A DNA stretch of 64,000 bases from Terriglobus albidus (GCF_008000815.1 NZ_CP042806.1:6324001-6388000), one strand, 5' to 3'. Positions 38,493-46,934 are shown, counted from the stretch's first letter. The notes: generated by a model not told the origin, from the letters alone. Program-made: numbers and translations.

Positions 38493-39917
38493 ATGGAAGT
38501 CCCTTTGATAGTCTCGATGCGTGCCTTTGGTTACCGGCTCGCCTATATCGGCGCCGTTCTGATTGTGTTGCTCAATAGCTGGCTGGCTTATCGCTCTCTC
38601 CATACCTTTGCGGCGAGCCAGCAGTGGCAGGCCCATACCCTGGAGACCCTTACTGCCTGCGAGCAGTTAGTGGCGGAGATCCGGACTGCCGAGAGCGCAG
38701 CCCGCGGCTACGTCCTGCAGGCGGACCCATTCCTGGAAAAGCAGTACAACGACGCCATCAACCGAGTTTGGGATACCTTCGAGTACGTGGGCAAGCTCAC
38801 GGAGGATAGTCCCAGCCAGCAGGCTCGCCTCCCCAAAGTCCGCGAGCGGATTCAGGCACGGCTCACCTCAATTGAGATCGGCGTTCAACTTCGCAAGGTT
38901 CAACCCACCGCCGCGCTCACACCGGAGCAGCTTGCGATCATGATGACCGACCAGTACCGGTATGGCGACTTCACAACGGCTTACGCCATCGCCCAGGTCG
39001 AAGGAGAGGAGCGCCGTCTGCTCAAATGGCGGGATGCCCAGGTCACAAGTGCCCGCGGCTCGGCCTACACCACCTTCGGCGTTGCCACCGGACTGAATCT
39101 GCTGTTCCTGATTCTCGCCTTCCATTTCCTTGGGAAAGAGGTTACTGCCCGCGACCGGATCACGGCGCAGGCAGAAGAGATTCGAGCACTGGCTACCGAC
39201 CTGGAAAAGCGCGTGCAGGAGCGCACGTATGAGCTCCAAACCTCGAACCAGGAGCTCGAAGCCTTCTCCTATTCCGTATCGCACGATCTTCGCGCACCGC
39301 TACGCACTATCGATGGCTTTTCGCTGGCCCTGTATGAGGACTACGGCGATAAGTTGAATGATCAGGGGCGCGACTACATTCATCGCGTCCGCAATGGTGT
39401 GCAGCGCATGGGCCAGTTGATCGATGCCCTGCTGCAGTTGTCCCGTGTCACCCGTACCGACCTCGTCCGCGAGACCACGGATCTGGCGGAGCTTGCACGC
39501 TCCGTCGCCGCTGACCTCAAAGCCTCAGACCCGGAGCGCAATGTCCGCTTCGAGATTCCCGGCACTCCCGTGCTGGCTCAGGCTGACCCTCGCCTGCTGC
39601 GCATCGCCCTTGAAAACCTGCTGGGGAATGCCTTTAAGTTCACCGCAAAAACACCAAACGCTGTCATCCGGTTCGGCTCCTATCCGGGAGATGGCGCGAA
39701 CGTCTACTTTATCCGCGATAATGGAGCCGGCTTTGACATGCAGTATGTCGATCGCCTCTTCACTGCATTTCAGCGCCTGCACGGAGACCGCGACTTCAAA
39801 GGCTCAGGCATCGGCCTCGCAACCACGCTTCGCATCGTCCGCCGGCATCAGGGCCGCATCTGGGCCGAGGGCAAAGAAGATCAGGGCGCGACCTTCTACT
39901 TCACACTTGGATCATAA
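38493..39917 (+). CDS. CHASE3-domain sensor histidine kinase
   Basis: About 474 residues; starts at 38493 or 38517 are both possible (in-frame ATGs). It has one membrane helix (about 15-35), a periplasmic CHASE3 domain (about 40-180, with TAESAARGYVLQ), a second helix, a coiled linker, HisKA with the phospho-His in SYSVSHDLRAPLR, and HATPase_c with NAFKFT, DNGAGFDM and GSGIGLAT boxes. CHASE3 detects an unknown extracellular cue. It is the first of three signalling genes; the response regulator follows after 22 bp. Confidence 0.9.
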   Translation: MEVPLIVSMRAFGYRLAYIGAVLIVLLNSWLAYRSLHTFAASQQWQAHTLETLTACEQLVAEIRTAESAARGYVLQADPFLEKQYNDAINRVWDTFEYVGKLTEDSPSQQARLPKVRERIQARLTSIEIGVQLRKVQPTAALTPEQLAIMMTDQYRYGDFTTAYAIAQVEGEERRLLKWRDAQVTSARGSAYTTFGVATGLNLLFLILAFHFLGKEVTARDRITAQAEEIRALATDLEKRVQERTYELQTSNQELEAFSYSVSHDLRAPLRTIDGFSLALYEDYGDKLNDQGRDYIHRVRNGVQRMGQLIDALLQLSRVTRTDLVRETTDLAELARSVAADLKASDPERNVRFEIPGTPVLAQADPRLLRIALENLLGNAFKFTAKTPNAVIRFGSYPGDGANVYFIRDNGAGFDMQYVDRLFTAFQRLHGDRDFKGSGIGLATTLRIVRRHQGRIWAEGKEDQGATFYFTLGS

Positions 39918-39939
39918 TCTTGGGGAAAGGTTCCTACGA

Positions 39940-40374
39940 ATGACCATCAACACGAATTTGATTCTGTTGGTCGAAGACGATCCGGACCACGAAGCACTCG
40001 CCATCCGCGCTTTGCGCAAGGCTAATGTCGCGAACGAGATCAGTGTCGCGCGCGACGGTGCCGAGGCTCTTGCACTGGTCGACAAGTTCGAGGCCGGCGA
40101 ACTTCCCATGCCGCAGCTCGTTCTTCTGGACCTGAAGCTCCCTAAGGTGCAGGGCCTGGATGTGTTGAAAGCAATTCGCTCCAAAGAAAGGGCTTCATTA
40201 TTGCCCGTCGTAGTACTCACTTCCTCCGACGAAGAGCGCGATATCGTCAGCTCGTATCGTCTGGGCGTCAACAGCTACATTCGCAAACCCGTCAACTTTA
40301 CAGATTTTGCCGAAGCCACCAAGCAGCTTGGAATGTACTGGCTTCTGCTGAACCAGGCGCCGCCTATCTCCTGA
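39940..40374 (+). CDS. Single-domain response regulator (Rcp1/CheY-like)
   Basis: A 144-residue receiver domain with no output domain. Phospho-acceptor Asp lies in LVLLDLKLPKVQG, acidic pair in LVEDDPDHE, Thr/Ser in VVLTSS and Lys in RKPVNF. The FEAGELPMPQLVLLDL insertion and the FTDFAEATKQLGMYWLLLN C-terminus resemble Rcp1-like regulators paired with bacteriophytochrome-type kinases. GGGGAAAGG precedes the ATG. It probably takes phosphate from the upstream kinase. Confidence 0.9.
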   Translation: MTINTNLILLVEDDPDHEALAIRALRKANVANEISVARDGAEALALVDKFEAGELPMPQLVLLDLKLPKVQGLDVLKAIRSKERASLLPVVVLTSSDEERDIVSSYRLGVNSYIRKPVNFTDFAEATKQLGMYWLLLNQAPPIS

Positions 40375-40383
40375 GACCCGCGC

Positions 40384-41916
40384 GTGACCTTACCGCAGCC
40401 CAATCTCGTTCCTCTCGCAGAACAACGCAGGCGGCTTCGCGTCCTTATCGTGGAAGACTACGAGCCTGATGCGCTGTTGCTGCGGCGTCATCTTCACCGC
40501 GCCGGATACGAGATCGAGATGCGGTGCATCGAAACCCGCGCGCAGATGCATGAGGCCCTGCGTTCGGGGAGCTGGGACGTGGTCATCGCCGACTACACGT
40601 TGCCCGGCTTTGGAGCACGCGATGCCCTGGCCCTGTTGCAGGCCAGCGGGATCGATCTGCCTTTCATCATCGTCTCTGGCACCATCAGCGAAGAAACAGC
40701 TGTCTCCGCCATGCGCGCGGGAGCACATGACTATGTGTTGAAGGACAACCTGGAGCGCCTTGTACCCGCAATCGAACGAGAGCTCGCCGATGCCGAAGCC
40801 CGCCGCGAAAAACTACGCACCGCCGCCGCGCTCAAAACCCTGGAAACGCGCTTCTCCGCGACCTTCAACCAGGCTGCCGTGGGCATGGCCCACATCTCGC
40901 TCGATGGACGATGGATCCTGGTCAATCAGCGCCTGCGCGACATACTCGGTTTGACCGCGGAGGAGCTGGAGTCAATCAGCTTCTACGATCTGCTACTGCC
41001 GGCCTCCGATCGCGATGAAGACGAGGAGATCGTCTTCGAAGATCTGCTCTCGCGCAGAATCCCCAGCCTGCGCGTTGAAAAATGCCTACGCCATAAAGAT
41101 GGCCACGCTGTCGATGTGCAGCTCACCATCTCTGTCCTGCAGCCAGACCCCAATGAGACCGAATCGCTCTCGCTGGTGATTGAGGATATCTCCGCGCGCA
41201 AGGCCGATGCTCGCGAGCGCGCTGACCTGGTGAAACGCCTGATCAATTCCGAACGCCTGGCGTCCGCGGGGCGCATGGCCAATACGCTGGCGCATGAGAT
41301 TAATAATCCGCTCGAAGCTCTGACGAATGTGCTGTATCTGCTGCAAACGCATCCAGAGCTTCCACTAGATCTGCAGGAGCTGGTCAATATGGGGGCACGC
41401 GAGCTGGATCGCGTCGGCCACATCACCCGCACCACGCTCAGCTTCTACCGCGGCAACTCCGGCAGAGGACATCTCGTGAATAAGCTGATCGGCGAAGTGG
41501 TGCAGATCTTTGCCTCCCGCGCCGAAGGGGCACAGGTACAGATCATCACGGATCTTCGTCCTTCCGCCTCCGGAACAACCTTCCCGCTTTCATTGCGGCA
41601 GGTCTTTGCCAACCTGATCGGCAATGCCATCGAAGCCATGTCAGGTACAGGCGGCACCCTCACCATCCGCTCCCGCGAGACAGCCACATGCGCCATCGTA
41701 ACCATCGCCGATACCGGCCCCGGAATCGCGCAGGCGCACATCTCACAGATCTTCGAGCCCTTCTTCACCACCAAGGGCGAGCGCGGCACCGGCCTTGGCC
41801 TGTGGGTCACCCGCGGTATCGTCGCCGAATCCGGTGGAACCCTCACTCTGCGCTCAAGCACCGACCCCACACATTGCGGCACCACAATGCGAATTACGTT
41901 ACCGCTGAAGGGTTAG
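40384..41916 (+). CDS. Receiver-PAS hybrid sensor histidine kinase
   Basis: A 510-residue cytosolic protein starting with GTG at 40384. An N-terminal receiver (about 18-135; LRVLIVEDYEPDALLLRRHL and Asp in VVIADYTLPG) is followed by a PAS domain (about 150-275, VNQRLRDILGLTAEELESI) and a kinase core with the His box HEINNPLEAL, GNAIEAM, DTGPGIA and GTGLGLWV. The layout suggests a phosphorelay with the preceding kinase and regulator; the 9-bp gap supports one operon. Confidence 0.9.
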   Translation: MTLPQPNLVPLAEQRRRLRVLIVEDYEPDALLLRRHLHRAGYEIEMRCIETRAQMHEALRSGSWDVVIADYTLPGFGARDALALLQASGIDLPFIIVSGTISEETAVSAMRAGAHDYVLKDNLERLVPAIERELADAEARREKLRTAAALKTLETRFSATFNQAAVGMAHISLDGRWILVNQRLRDILGLTAEELESISFYDLLLPASDRDEDEEIVFEDLLSRRIPSLRVEKCLRHKDGHAVDVQLTISVLQPDPNETESLSLVIEDISARKADARERADLVKRLINSERLASAGRMANTLAHEINNPLEALTNVLYLLQTHPELPLDLQELVNMGARELDRVGHITRTTLSFYRGNSGRGHLVNKLIGEVVQIFASRAEGAQVQIITDLRPSASGTTFPLSLRQVFANLIGNAIEAMSGTGGTLTIRSRETATCAIVTIADTGPGIAQAHISQIFEPFFTTKGERGTGLGLWVTRGIVAESGGTLTLRSSTDPTHCGTTMRITLPLKG

Positions 41917-41945
41917 GAAATTGAAATGAGTGTGTGAGAGGCGGC

Positions 41946-42335
41946 CTACTCTCCTGCGGGATTATCCGAATGCTTTCCACCCAGCATCTTGTCGATGCCA
42001 TCTGGCCAATCGGTAAACAGGGTGTTGCCTGGGCGGGCCTCCCAGTGAAAGGTCTTGTCACGCACAGTGATGGTGCCCTTGATCCAACAAGAGGGATAGA
42101 GATACCAGGCGTGTAGCTCACCTTCTTTGAGGCGATGGTAGGTGCGAAACATCGTACGTACCTGCCGCGAACTAAGGCTCCATCCGGCACACTCTTCCGC
42201 GTCTGTTCTCACAGAAGAGTCACTCTCTAAAGCTCCGACAGTGATCGCTGCTCCGGCAGGTAATGGAGCGACATGCTGCCCTGAAGCAAGAAAGAGAATA
42301 AGACCCAGGACTGCAGCTGGATTTGCCGTTACCAT
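41946..42335 (-). CDS. Putative exported protein, candidate periplasmic immunity protein
   Basis: A 129-residue protein with an N-terminal hydrophobic segment (PAAVLGLILFLASG) suggesting export, then a compact soluble domain rich in Trp and Tyr with two cysteines (ECAGW and PSCWI) that could form a disulfide. I do not recognise a named family. It overlaps the upstream amidase gene by 7 nt, and the amidase has no signal peptide. This layout is that of a periplasmic immunity protein guarding against a peptidoglycan amidase delivered between cells. That role is inference. Confidence 0.6.
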   Translation of the reverse strand: MVTANPAAVLGLILFLASGQHVAPLPAGAAITVGALESDSSVRTDAEECAGWSLSSRQVRTMFRTYHRLKEGELHAWYLYPSCWIKGTITVRDKTFHWEARPGNTLFTDWPDGIDKMLGGKHSDNPAGE

Positions 42336-42943
42336 TGCGCACCTGCCGCTTCTCCCGGATTCTTATGAGAGATCAGGGAGTGGCGATAGACATCGGTATT
42401 GAGCAGATGCAGGGTCGCTTCAAGCTCCTGGACCAGCCAACGTAGCGACGCCTGCTGCTCTGCTGCAGGCGTTTCAAAGGTCTTATCATCGATGTGATTT
42501 CCGACCATCTCGATACCAATCGAGTCCTCATTCACTGGATACCGGTCGGGATAGTCCTTATCTTTTTCATGCTGGTGCGTCTCCTGCACCAACGTACTGA
42601 AATGCCCTCGTAACCGCTTTGTTGCCGTGTCATACCAAGCGCTCTCAGTCTTCGAACAGGATTTTTCCAGCAGGCAACGCGACACGATCTTGCCGACGTG
42701 CCAGCACTTTTGCTGTAAAGAAACACATTGGTAGGTCGTGCCATCCTTGTCGATGAGAAAGTGTGCGCCGTCAGGTCGATTGCCGGTACGCCAACCTGCA
42801 ATGGTGCCGCTCGCCGTCGGAGAATCGGTCTGATGCACCACAATCGCGTGGACATTCTGTAATGGCCCATGCGCGATCTGCGGGACAAGTTGGACCTTAA
42901 CCCTGGCTTCGCGGACGACTCCCTGCTTATCCAGAGTAAGCAT
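42329..42943 (-). CDS. N-acetylmuramoyl-L-alanine amidase (Amidase_2/PGRP), putative secreted effector
   Basis: A 204-residue zinc amidase starting at the ATG at 42943. The Amidase_2/PGRP fold is shown by AIVVHQTDSP (first zinc His), GAHFLIDKDGTTYQC, CWHVGK and IGIEMVGN, with a C-terminal His in LISHKNPGE as the later zinc ligand. It cleaves the MurNAc-L-Ala bond. There is no signal peptide or cell-wall-binding domain, so it is either exported by an unusual route or kept inside. The upstream gene is Hcp-like (1-nt gap) and the downstream gene overlaps by 7 nt. A type VI effector is the favoured reading. Confidence 0.82.
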   Translation of the reverse strand: MLTLDKQGVVREARVKVQLVPQIAHGPLQNVHAIVVHQTDSPTASGTIAGWRTGNRPDGAHFLIDKDGTTYQCVSLQQKCWHVGKIVSRCLLEKSCSKTESAWYDTATKRLRGHFSTLVQETHQHEKDKDYPDRYPVNEDSIGIEMVGNHIDDKTFETPAAEQQASLRWLVQELEATLHLLNTDVYRHSLISHKNPGEAAGAQW

Positions 42944-42944
42944 G

Positions 42945-43358
42945 CTAATTACCCACCTTAATATCCATGAAGTTCTGCTGATCAAGCGCCGGTTGCAGCT
43001 TGACGGTAAGGATGTGGTTGCTGCCACCGCCGCCATCCGTATGGAACCCGCTGATCCACCCATTGAAGCTATAGGTACAAAGTGCGTCCGCCTGCTTCTC
43101 GTCCTGCCAGAACTCGATTTTGATGGGCTTGATCTTATCGCGGGTTACTCCATTCGCGAGCCCAAAGAGCTTCTGCAACGTAGCGAACGGCATATTGACG
43201 GTATCGTGAATATCCACGATGCAACTGATGGAACACCGTAGTGTTCCCATCTGCGGCAGACCATGATGGTCATGATCCGTCTCAACACCAACGTGGGCTG
43301 AGAGTGCGTTGAACTTATCTCCATCAATGGAGACGGTTGCATTCGAAGGTTGAGCCAT
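42945..43358 (-). CDS. Hcp/TssD-like type VI secretion tube protein
   Basis: A 137-residue beta-rich protein. The C-terminal part (IKIEFWQDEKQ, YSFNGWISGF, NHILTVKLQPALDQQNF) resembles the TssD family of Hcp-like tube proteins, as does the start (ATVSIDGDKFNALSAHVGVETD...GLP). AGAGGAAGG lies upstream of the ATG. It heads a three-gene unit with an amidase and an exported protein. Hcp proteins form the tube of the type VI apparatus and can carry effectors inside. No other type VI genes are in the window, so this would be an orphan cassette. Family assignment is by eye. Confidence 0.6.
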   Translation of the reverse strand: MAQPSNATVSIDGDKFNALSAHVGVETDHDHHGLPQMGTLRCSISCIVDIHDTVNMPFATLQKLFGLANGVTRDKIKPIKIEFWQDEKQADALCTYSFNGWISGFHTDGGGGSNHILTVKLQPALDQQNFMDIKVGN

Positions 43359-43457
43359 CGGGGGAGGCCTTCCTCTCTTGCGTTAAGACTCTAGCAGCTT
43401 GCTTTCGGCACCGCGTTACACCAACAAAAACGATTTTGACTACATCATTGCTTCGAC

Positions 43458-44762
43458 TTAAACGAGAACGGGAACATCTTCGACGCCTTCCACACCGAAC
43501 ACCTGGCGATAGCGGGCAATCTCTTCGGCGGGTCCGGTGGCTTTCTGGTAGTTATCACTCAGCTTGACTGCGGGTCTTCCATTCACTGTCTGCAATTTGC
43601 AGATCAGGCCAAGTGGTTCCAGCTCATGTTCTCCACGGGGATGGCAGTCGCGGAAATCATTGGTTAGCAGCGTTCCCCAACCAGAGCTGAAACGGATTCG
43701 CCCGTGGAAGCGATGATGCAGCGTCAGGATCTCTTCCACATCGAGCCCGTCACTGGCAATCAGACGCTTTCGTGCCGGATCCTGACCGCGCTCCTTGAGC
43801 CATCCGATATACTCTTCGCCTGCAACCAGAGGTTCTTTGCTGTCGATGCGAAGGCCGGTCCATGCCGCAACCCAGTCCGGTGCATGTCGAAAGAACTGGG
43901 TGCTGCCGTAGGTATCAGGAAGCAACATCAGCAGCGCTCCGCCGTAGGTCTGCTGCCAGAGTCCGAGCACCTTATACTGCGACTGCAGCAGTTCTTCCTC
44001 GTTATTTGCCATCGCAGCCAACGCCATCGGCAACTCGTGCGCATTGGTGCCGATCGCTTCCATATCATGCTTATAGGCGAGATAAGTATTGGAGGTTCCT
44101 GTGAAGCGCTCACCGAGCGTGGATTGCATCGCATCCACAACGTACTCCTGCCACAGGAAGCTGTGACGACGGCGGGTGCCAAAGTCGGCGATGCGTAACC
44201 CCTCCACAGAGCGCATCCGCTCGATCTTCTCCCACAGCCGTGTCTTCGCCCGCGCATACAGGATGTCGAGCTCCAGCTCGCTCAGATCGCGCAGACCGTA
44301 GCGCGTCTTCATCTCACTCAGGATGGAGAGCGCATAGATCTCCCACATGGTCACCTGCGTCCATTCGCCGGCGAACTCCAGCCGCACTTGTCCATCGACC
44401 ACATCGAGCAGATAGTCGGGAAGGCGGAAGTGATGCTCCAGCCATTCGAGAAAGGCGGGCTCGAAGATTCCGCGCACGCCATAGAAGGTATTGCCGGCGA
44501 GCCACACCAACTCGCTCCTCTTGAAGCTGAGGCTGCGTACGTGATCCAGTTGCGCCCGCAACTGCTCGATATCGATCTGCTCTGCCAACCGCACAGTAGA
44601 GTTGCGGTTCACAACGGAGAAGGTCACCTGGACACCGCGAAAGTGCTTCCAAATGTACTGCAGCATAAGCAGCTTGTAGAAGTCTGTATCCAGCAGCGAG
44701 CGGACGATCGGGTCCAGTGCCCAGTTATGGTTATGCGCCCGCCGCGCGAGGTTCAAGATCAT
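43458..44762 (-). CDS. pncB: Nicotinate phosphoribosyltransferase
   Basis: A 434-residue enzyme close in length and sequence to PncB. It has LLDTDFYKLLMLQYIW at the start, the His-containing FGTRRRHSFLWQ, TGTSNTYLA, HELPMALAAMA and the IRFSSGWGTLLTNDF segment. It converts nicotinate, PRPP and ATP into nicotinate mononucleotide in NAD salvage; the autophosphorylated His lies in this family's conserved region. Transcription appears to be monocistronic. A MITE-like element begins 10 bp upstream of its ATG and may replace part of the promoter. Confidence 0.95.
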   Translation of the reverse strand: MILNLARRAHNHNWALDPIVRSLLDTDFYKLLMLQYIWKHFRGVQVTFSVVNRNSTVRLAEQIDIEQLRAQLDHVRSLSFKRSELVWLAGNTFYGVRGIFEPAFLEWLEHHFRLPDYLLDVVDGQVRLEFAGEWTQVTMWEIYALSILSEMKTRYGLRDLSELELDILYARAKTRLWEKIERMRSVEGLRIADFGTRRRHSFLWQEYVVDAMQSTLGERFTGTSNTYLAYKHDMEAIGTNAHELPMALAAMANNEEELLQSQYKVLGLWQQTYGGALLMLLPDTYGSTQFFRHAPDWVAAWTGLRIDSKEPLVAGEEYIGWLKERGQDPARKRLIASDGLDVEEILTLHHRFHGRIRFSSGWGTLLTNDFRDCHPRGEHELEPLGLICKLQTVNGRPAVKLSDNYQKATGPAEEIARYRQVFGVEGVEDVPVLV

Positions 44763-44772
44763 ATGCAGCCAT

Positions 44773-44888
44773 TAGAGCATTTTCCCTGTAGGTGTAGTTT
44801 AGGGCTCCCGTATCTATGGGCGTTTTCCGTAATGAAATCGCCGCTGCACAACCTTTCCGGGATACCAAACAACAGGGAAAATGCTCTA
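44773..44888. mobile_element. Intact 116-bp MITE-like element
   Basis: Ends TAGAGCATTTTCCCTG and CAGGGAAAATGCTCTA are perfect inverses of each other, with TA at both outer edges. It is non-coding and related to 27188-27570. It sits in the divergent promoter region of pncB and the amidotransferase gene. Confidence 0.8.
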
Positions 44889-44992
44889 AAGCATTTATCG
44901 GGATTTCCCTCGAAATCCTTATCGGAATCCCCGATGGCTGTGATTGAAACAATCCTTTTGACGCCGGTGCCGGAGCATTTCAAGCTCAACAC

Positions 44993-45679
44993 ATGAAGAC
45001 GTTACGCATCGGGATCCTCGGCGACTATTGCGAAGCAAACCCTACCCACCTTGCCACGAACGACGGCCTGCAGCACGCCGCGGCGGCGTTGGAGATCAAG
45101 GCGGAGGCGTCATGGCTCGCGACCGACGAAGCGCATGATCTTGCTGCTTTCGATGCGCTCTTCTGTTCCCCGGGAAGTCCATATCGCAGTATGGAGGGTG
45201 CGCTCACCGGGATCCGCTTCGCGCGTGAGAACAAGGTTCCGCTCATCGGCACCTGCGGCGGCTTTCAGCACATCATCCTCGAATACGCACGGTCGGTGAT
45301 GCATGTCGAAGATGCGGCGCACGCCGAGACCGATCCTTATGCCTCCCGGCTGGTAATAGCGCCACTCACCTGTTCTCTCGTTGGCAAGACAATGGAGGTA
45401 CTTTTCACGCCTGGTACCCTGGCCGCACAAGCCTACGGCTCCGCAACCGCAGAAGAGAACTTCTACTGCAACTTCGGCCTGAACCCGGAGTACGAACCAC
45501 AGCTCGAAGAGGCCGGCCTAAGCATCACCGCCCGTGACCAGTTCGGAGAGGCCCGTGTTGTCGAGCTGCCGTCGCATCCCTTCTATGCCGGGACCTTGTT
45601 TGTACCGCAGACTCGCTCCACAGCCGGGAAACCGCATCCTCTGCTGGTGGCTTATCTTCGCGCAGCGGCGAATATTTGA
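44993..45679 (+). CDS. CTP-synthase C-terminal-like class I glutamine amidotransferase
   Basis: A 228-residue stand-alone GATase1 domain related to the CTP synthase C-terminus. The nucleophile elbow is GTCGGFQH with the Cys, and the His/Glu dyad lies in ELPSHPFYAGTLFVPQ. CTP synthase itself would have an N-terminal synthetase, which is absent here. The related family is annotated as CTP synthase C-terminal region-related protein, of unknown substrate. It lies alone in its operon. Confidence 0.85.
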   Translation: MKTLRIGILGDYCEANPTHLATNDGLQHAAAALEIKAEASWLATDEAHDLAAFDALFCSPGSPYRSMEGALTGIRFARENKVPLIGTCGGFQHIILEYARSVMHVEDAAHAETDPYASRLVIAPLTCSLVGKTMEVLFTPGTLAAQAYGSATAEENFYCNFGLNPEYEPQLEEAGLSITARDQFGEARVVELPSHPFYAGTLFVPQTRSTAGKPHPLLVAYLRAAANI

Positions 45680-45797
45680 TTTGTCCTTTCGGAGTGAAAC
45701 GGAGAAATCTGCTGTTATCGCAGCAAGCCCGAAAAGTATGGGCTGAGAAACGGATTTCTCCGCTCCCAACGGTCGCTACGAAATGACAAACAAAGTG
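45677..45797. repeat. TTTGTC...GAAATGACAAAC dispersed inverted element
   Basis: Two facing arms: TTTGTCCTTTCGGAGTGAAACGG... and GGATTTCTCCGCTCCCAACGG...GCTACGAAATGACAAACAAA. It lies directly after the amidotransferase gene. Confidence 0.65.
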
Positions 45798-45903
45798 ACT
45801 GCTTGTTGTGTTTTGCAATCTTCCTGCCCCGCTGTAGCGTTGCGAACATTCATCCCAACGAACGAGTTCAGCGGTGACGCAACCCGGCCGGGGCAGATAT
45901 CGC

Positions 45904-45945
45904 ACCATTCAACGATTCAACTATTCAACAATTCAACCATTCAGT
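45904..45945. repeat. ATTCAACGATTCAAC-type tract
   Basis: Repeated CATTCAACGATTCAACTATTC units, the reverse orientation of the tract at 2216. Confidence 0.6.
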
Positions 45946-46174
45946 GCAGCGTGCTATTCACCTGTGGTGACATTGCCTGCAGCAGACCCTCAAGCGTCAG
46001 TTGCTGTACCGCCTGCTGGCACATCTTCACTGCCTGCAGAAATGCCTCCGGAGCCAGACGAACGGTCACGGCGCCCACGGAGAGATGTACTGTTCCGCAG
46101 GCACACAAGGTTACGCCGCCGAGACCTTCGGCCTCGGCCAGCATCATGCGCTCTTCACTGGCGGCACAGGCCAT
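45941..46174 (-). CDS. Small cysteine-containing protein downstream of the S4 gene
   Basis: A 77-residue protein beginning 2 nt after the S4 gene's stop codon. It has a CACGTVHLSVGAVTVRLAPEAFLQ segment with two close cysteines and no membrane helix. Reading from a conserved ribosomal-protein operon without a gap suggests a real gene. I do not recognise the family. It could be a metal-binding regulator of small size. Confidence 0.6.
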   Translation of the reverse strand: MACAASEERMMLAEAEGLGGVTLCACGTVHLSVGAVTVRLAPEAFLQAVKMCQQAVQQLTLEGLLQAMSPQVNSTLH

Positions 46175-46176
46175 GA

Positions 46177-46800
46177 CTACACTCCTCGCTTGGCGTAGTA
46201 CTCCGCCACCTGTCGCAGGTTGAACTCGAAAGGGACATCTTCATTGCCGGGCACTGACAACACTGTGCCGTGCGTGGTGACACCCTCGGCAGCGAACTGC
46301 AGATAACTCGGCAGGCCCAGCCGGGGATTGGTGCGGGAGGGCTCCGTCATCTCTCCCTCGGCCTTCTCTGTCAATCGGATGAAGTCACCGACGCGCAGAA
46401 CATAGCTGCCGATCGTTACGCGGCGTCCGTTCACAAGGACGTGCCCATGACTGACCAGTTGGCGCGCCTGCGCGATCGAGCGCGCAAATCCAAGCCTGAA
46501 GACGACGTTGTCCAGACGCCGCTCCAGCAGACCGATCAGGGCCTCGGCCCAATTTCCATTCTGCTGCACCCGCTTGGCAACGCGAACAAAGCGGCGAAGC
46601 TGCTCCTCGCGCAGACCATAGTGGAAGATCAGCTTCTGCTTTTCCCGCAGCTGTGCCCCAAACTCTGACAACTTCGGCTTACGCTCGCGGCCGTGCTGGC
46701 CCGGCGGATAGTTTCTCTTTTCGAGCGCGCCGGGCTTGCCCAAGCCAGGCAGTTCCAGCCCCAGTGCGCGCTGCATCTTCCACTTTGTCCGATGGCCCAT
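46177..46800 (-). CDS. rpsD: 30S ribosomal protein S4, divergent N-terminus
   Basis: A 207-residue S4 protein from the ATG at 46800; a TTG at 46827 is the alternative. The S4 core is clear: ALEKRNYPPGQHG, LREKQKLIFHYGL and the S4 RNA-binding domain with RLDNVVFRLGFA, SHGHVLVNGRRV. The first 20 residues (MGHRTKWKMQRALGL) do not match the usual MARYxGPxxKxxRR start. No cysteine knuckle is present, so it is the C-minus type. It sits outside the usual S13-S11-S4-alpha cluster. It may be a paralogue; whether another S4 gene exists elsewhere cannot be told here. Confidence 0.9.
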   Translation of the reverse strand: MGHRTKWKMQRALGLELPGLGKPGALEKRNYPPGQHGRERKPKLSEFGAQLREKQKLIFHYGLREEQLRRFVRVAKRVQQNGNWAEALIGLLERRLDNVVFRLGFARSIAQARQLVSHGHVLVNGRRVTIGSYVLRVGDFIRLTEKAEGEMTEPSRTNPRLGLPSYLQFAAEGVTTHGTVLSVPGNEDVPFEFNLRQVAEYYAKRGV

Positions 46801-46934
46801 ATCGTTGAGGACCCCTCCTGACGCCAAGAAATCGTCAAGGGTCCCTCAACCGCCGACAAACTAAGACTAAACAAGTCCTATATTCATTTCCACTGGCCTT
46901 CATTGAAGTGCGCAAAAAAAGACCTGAAAGGTAT

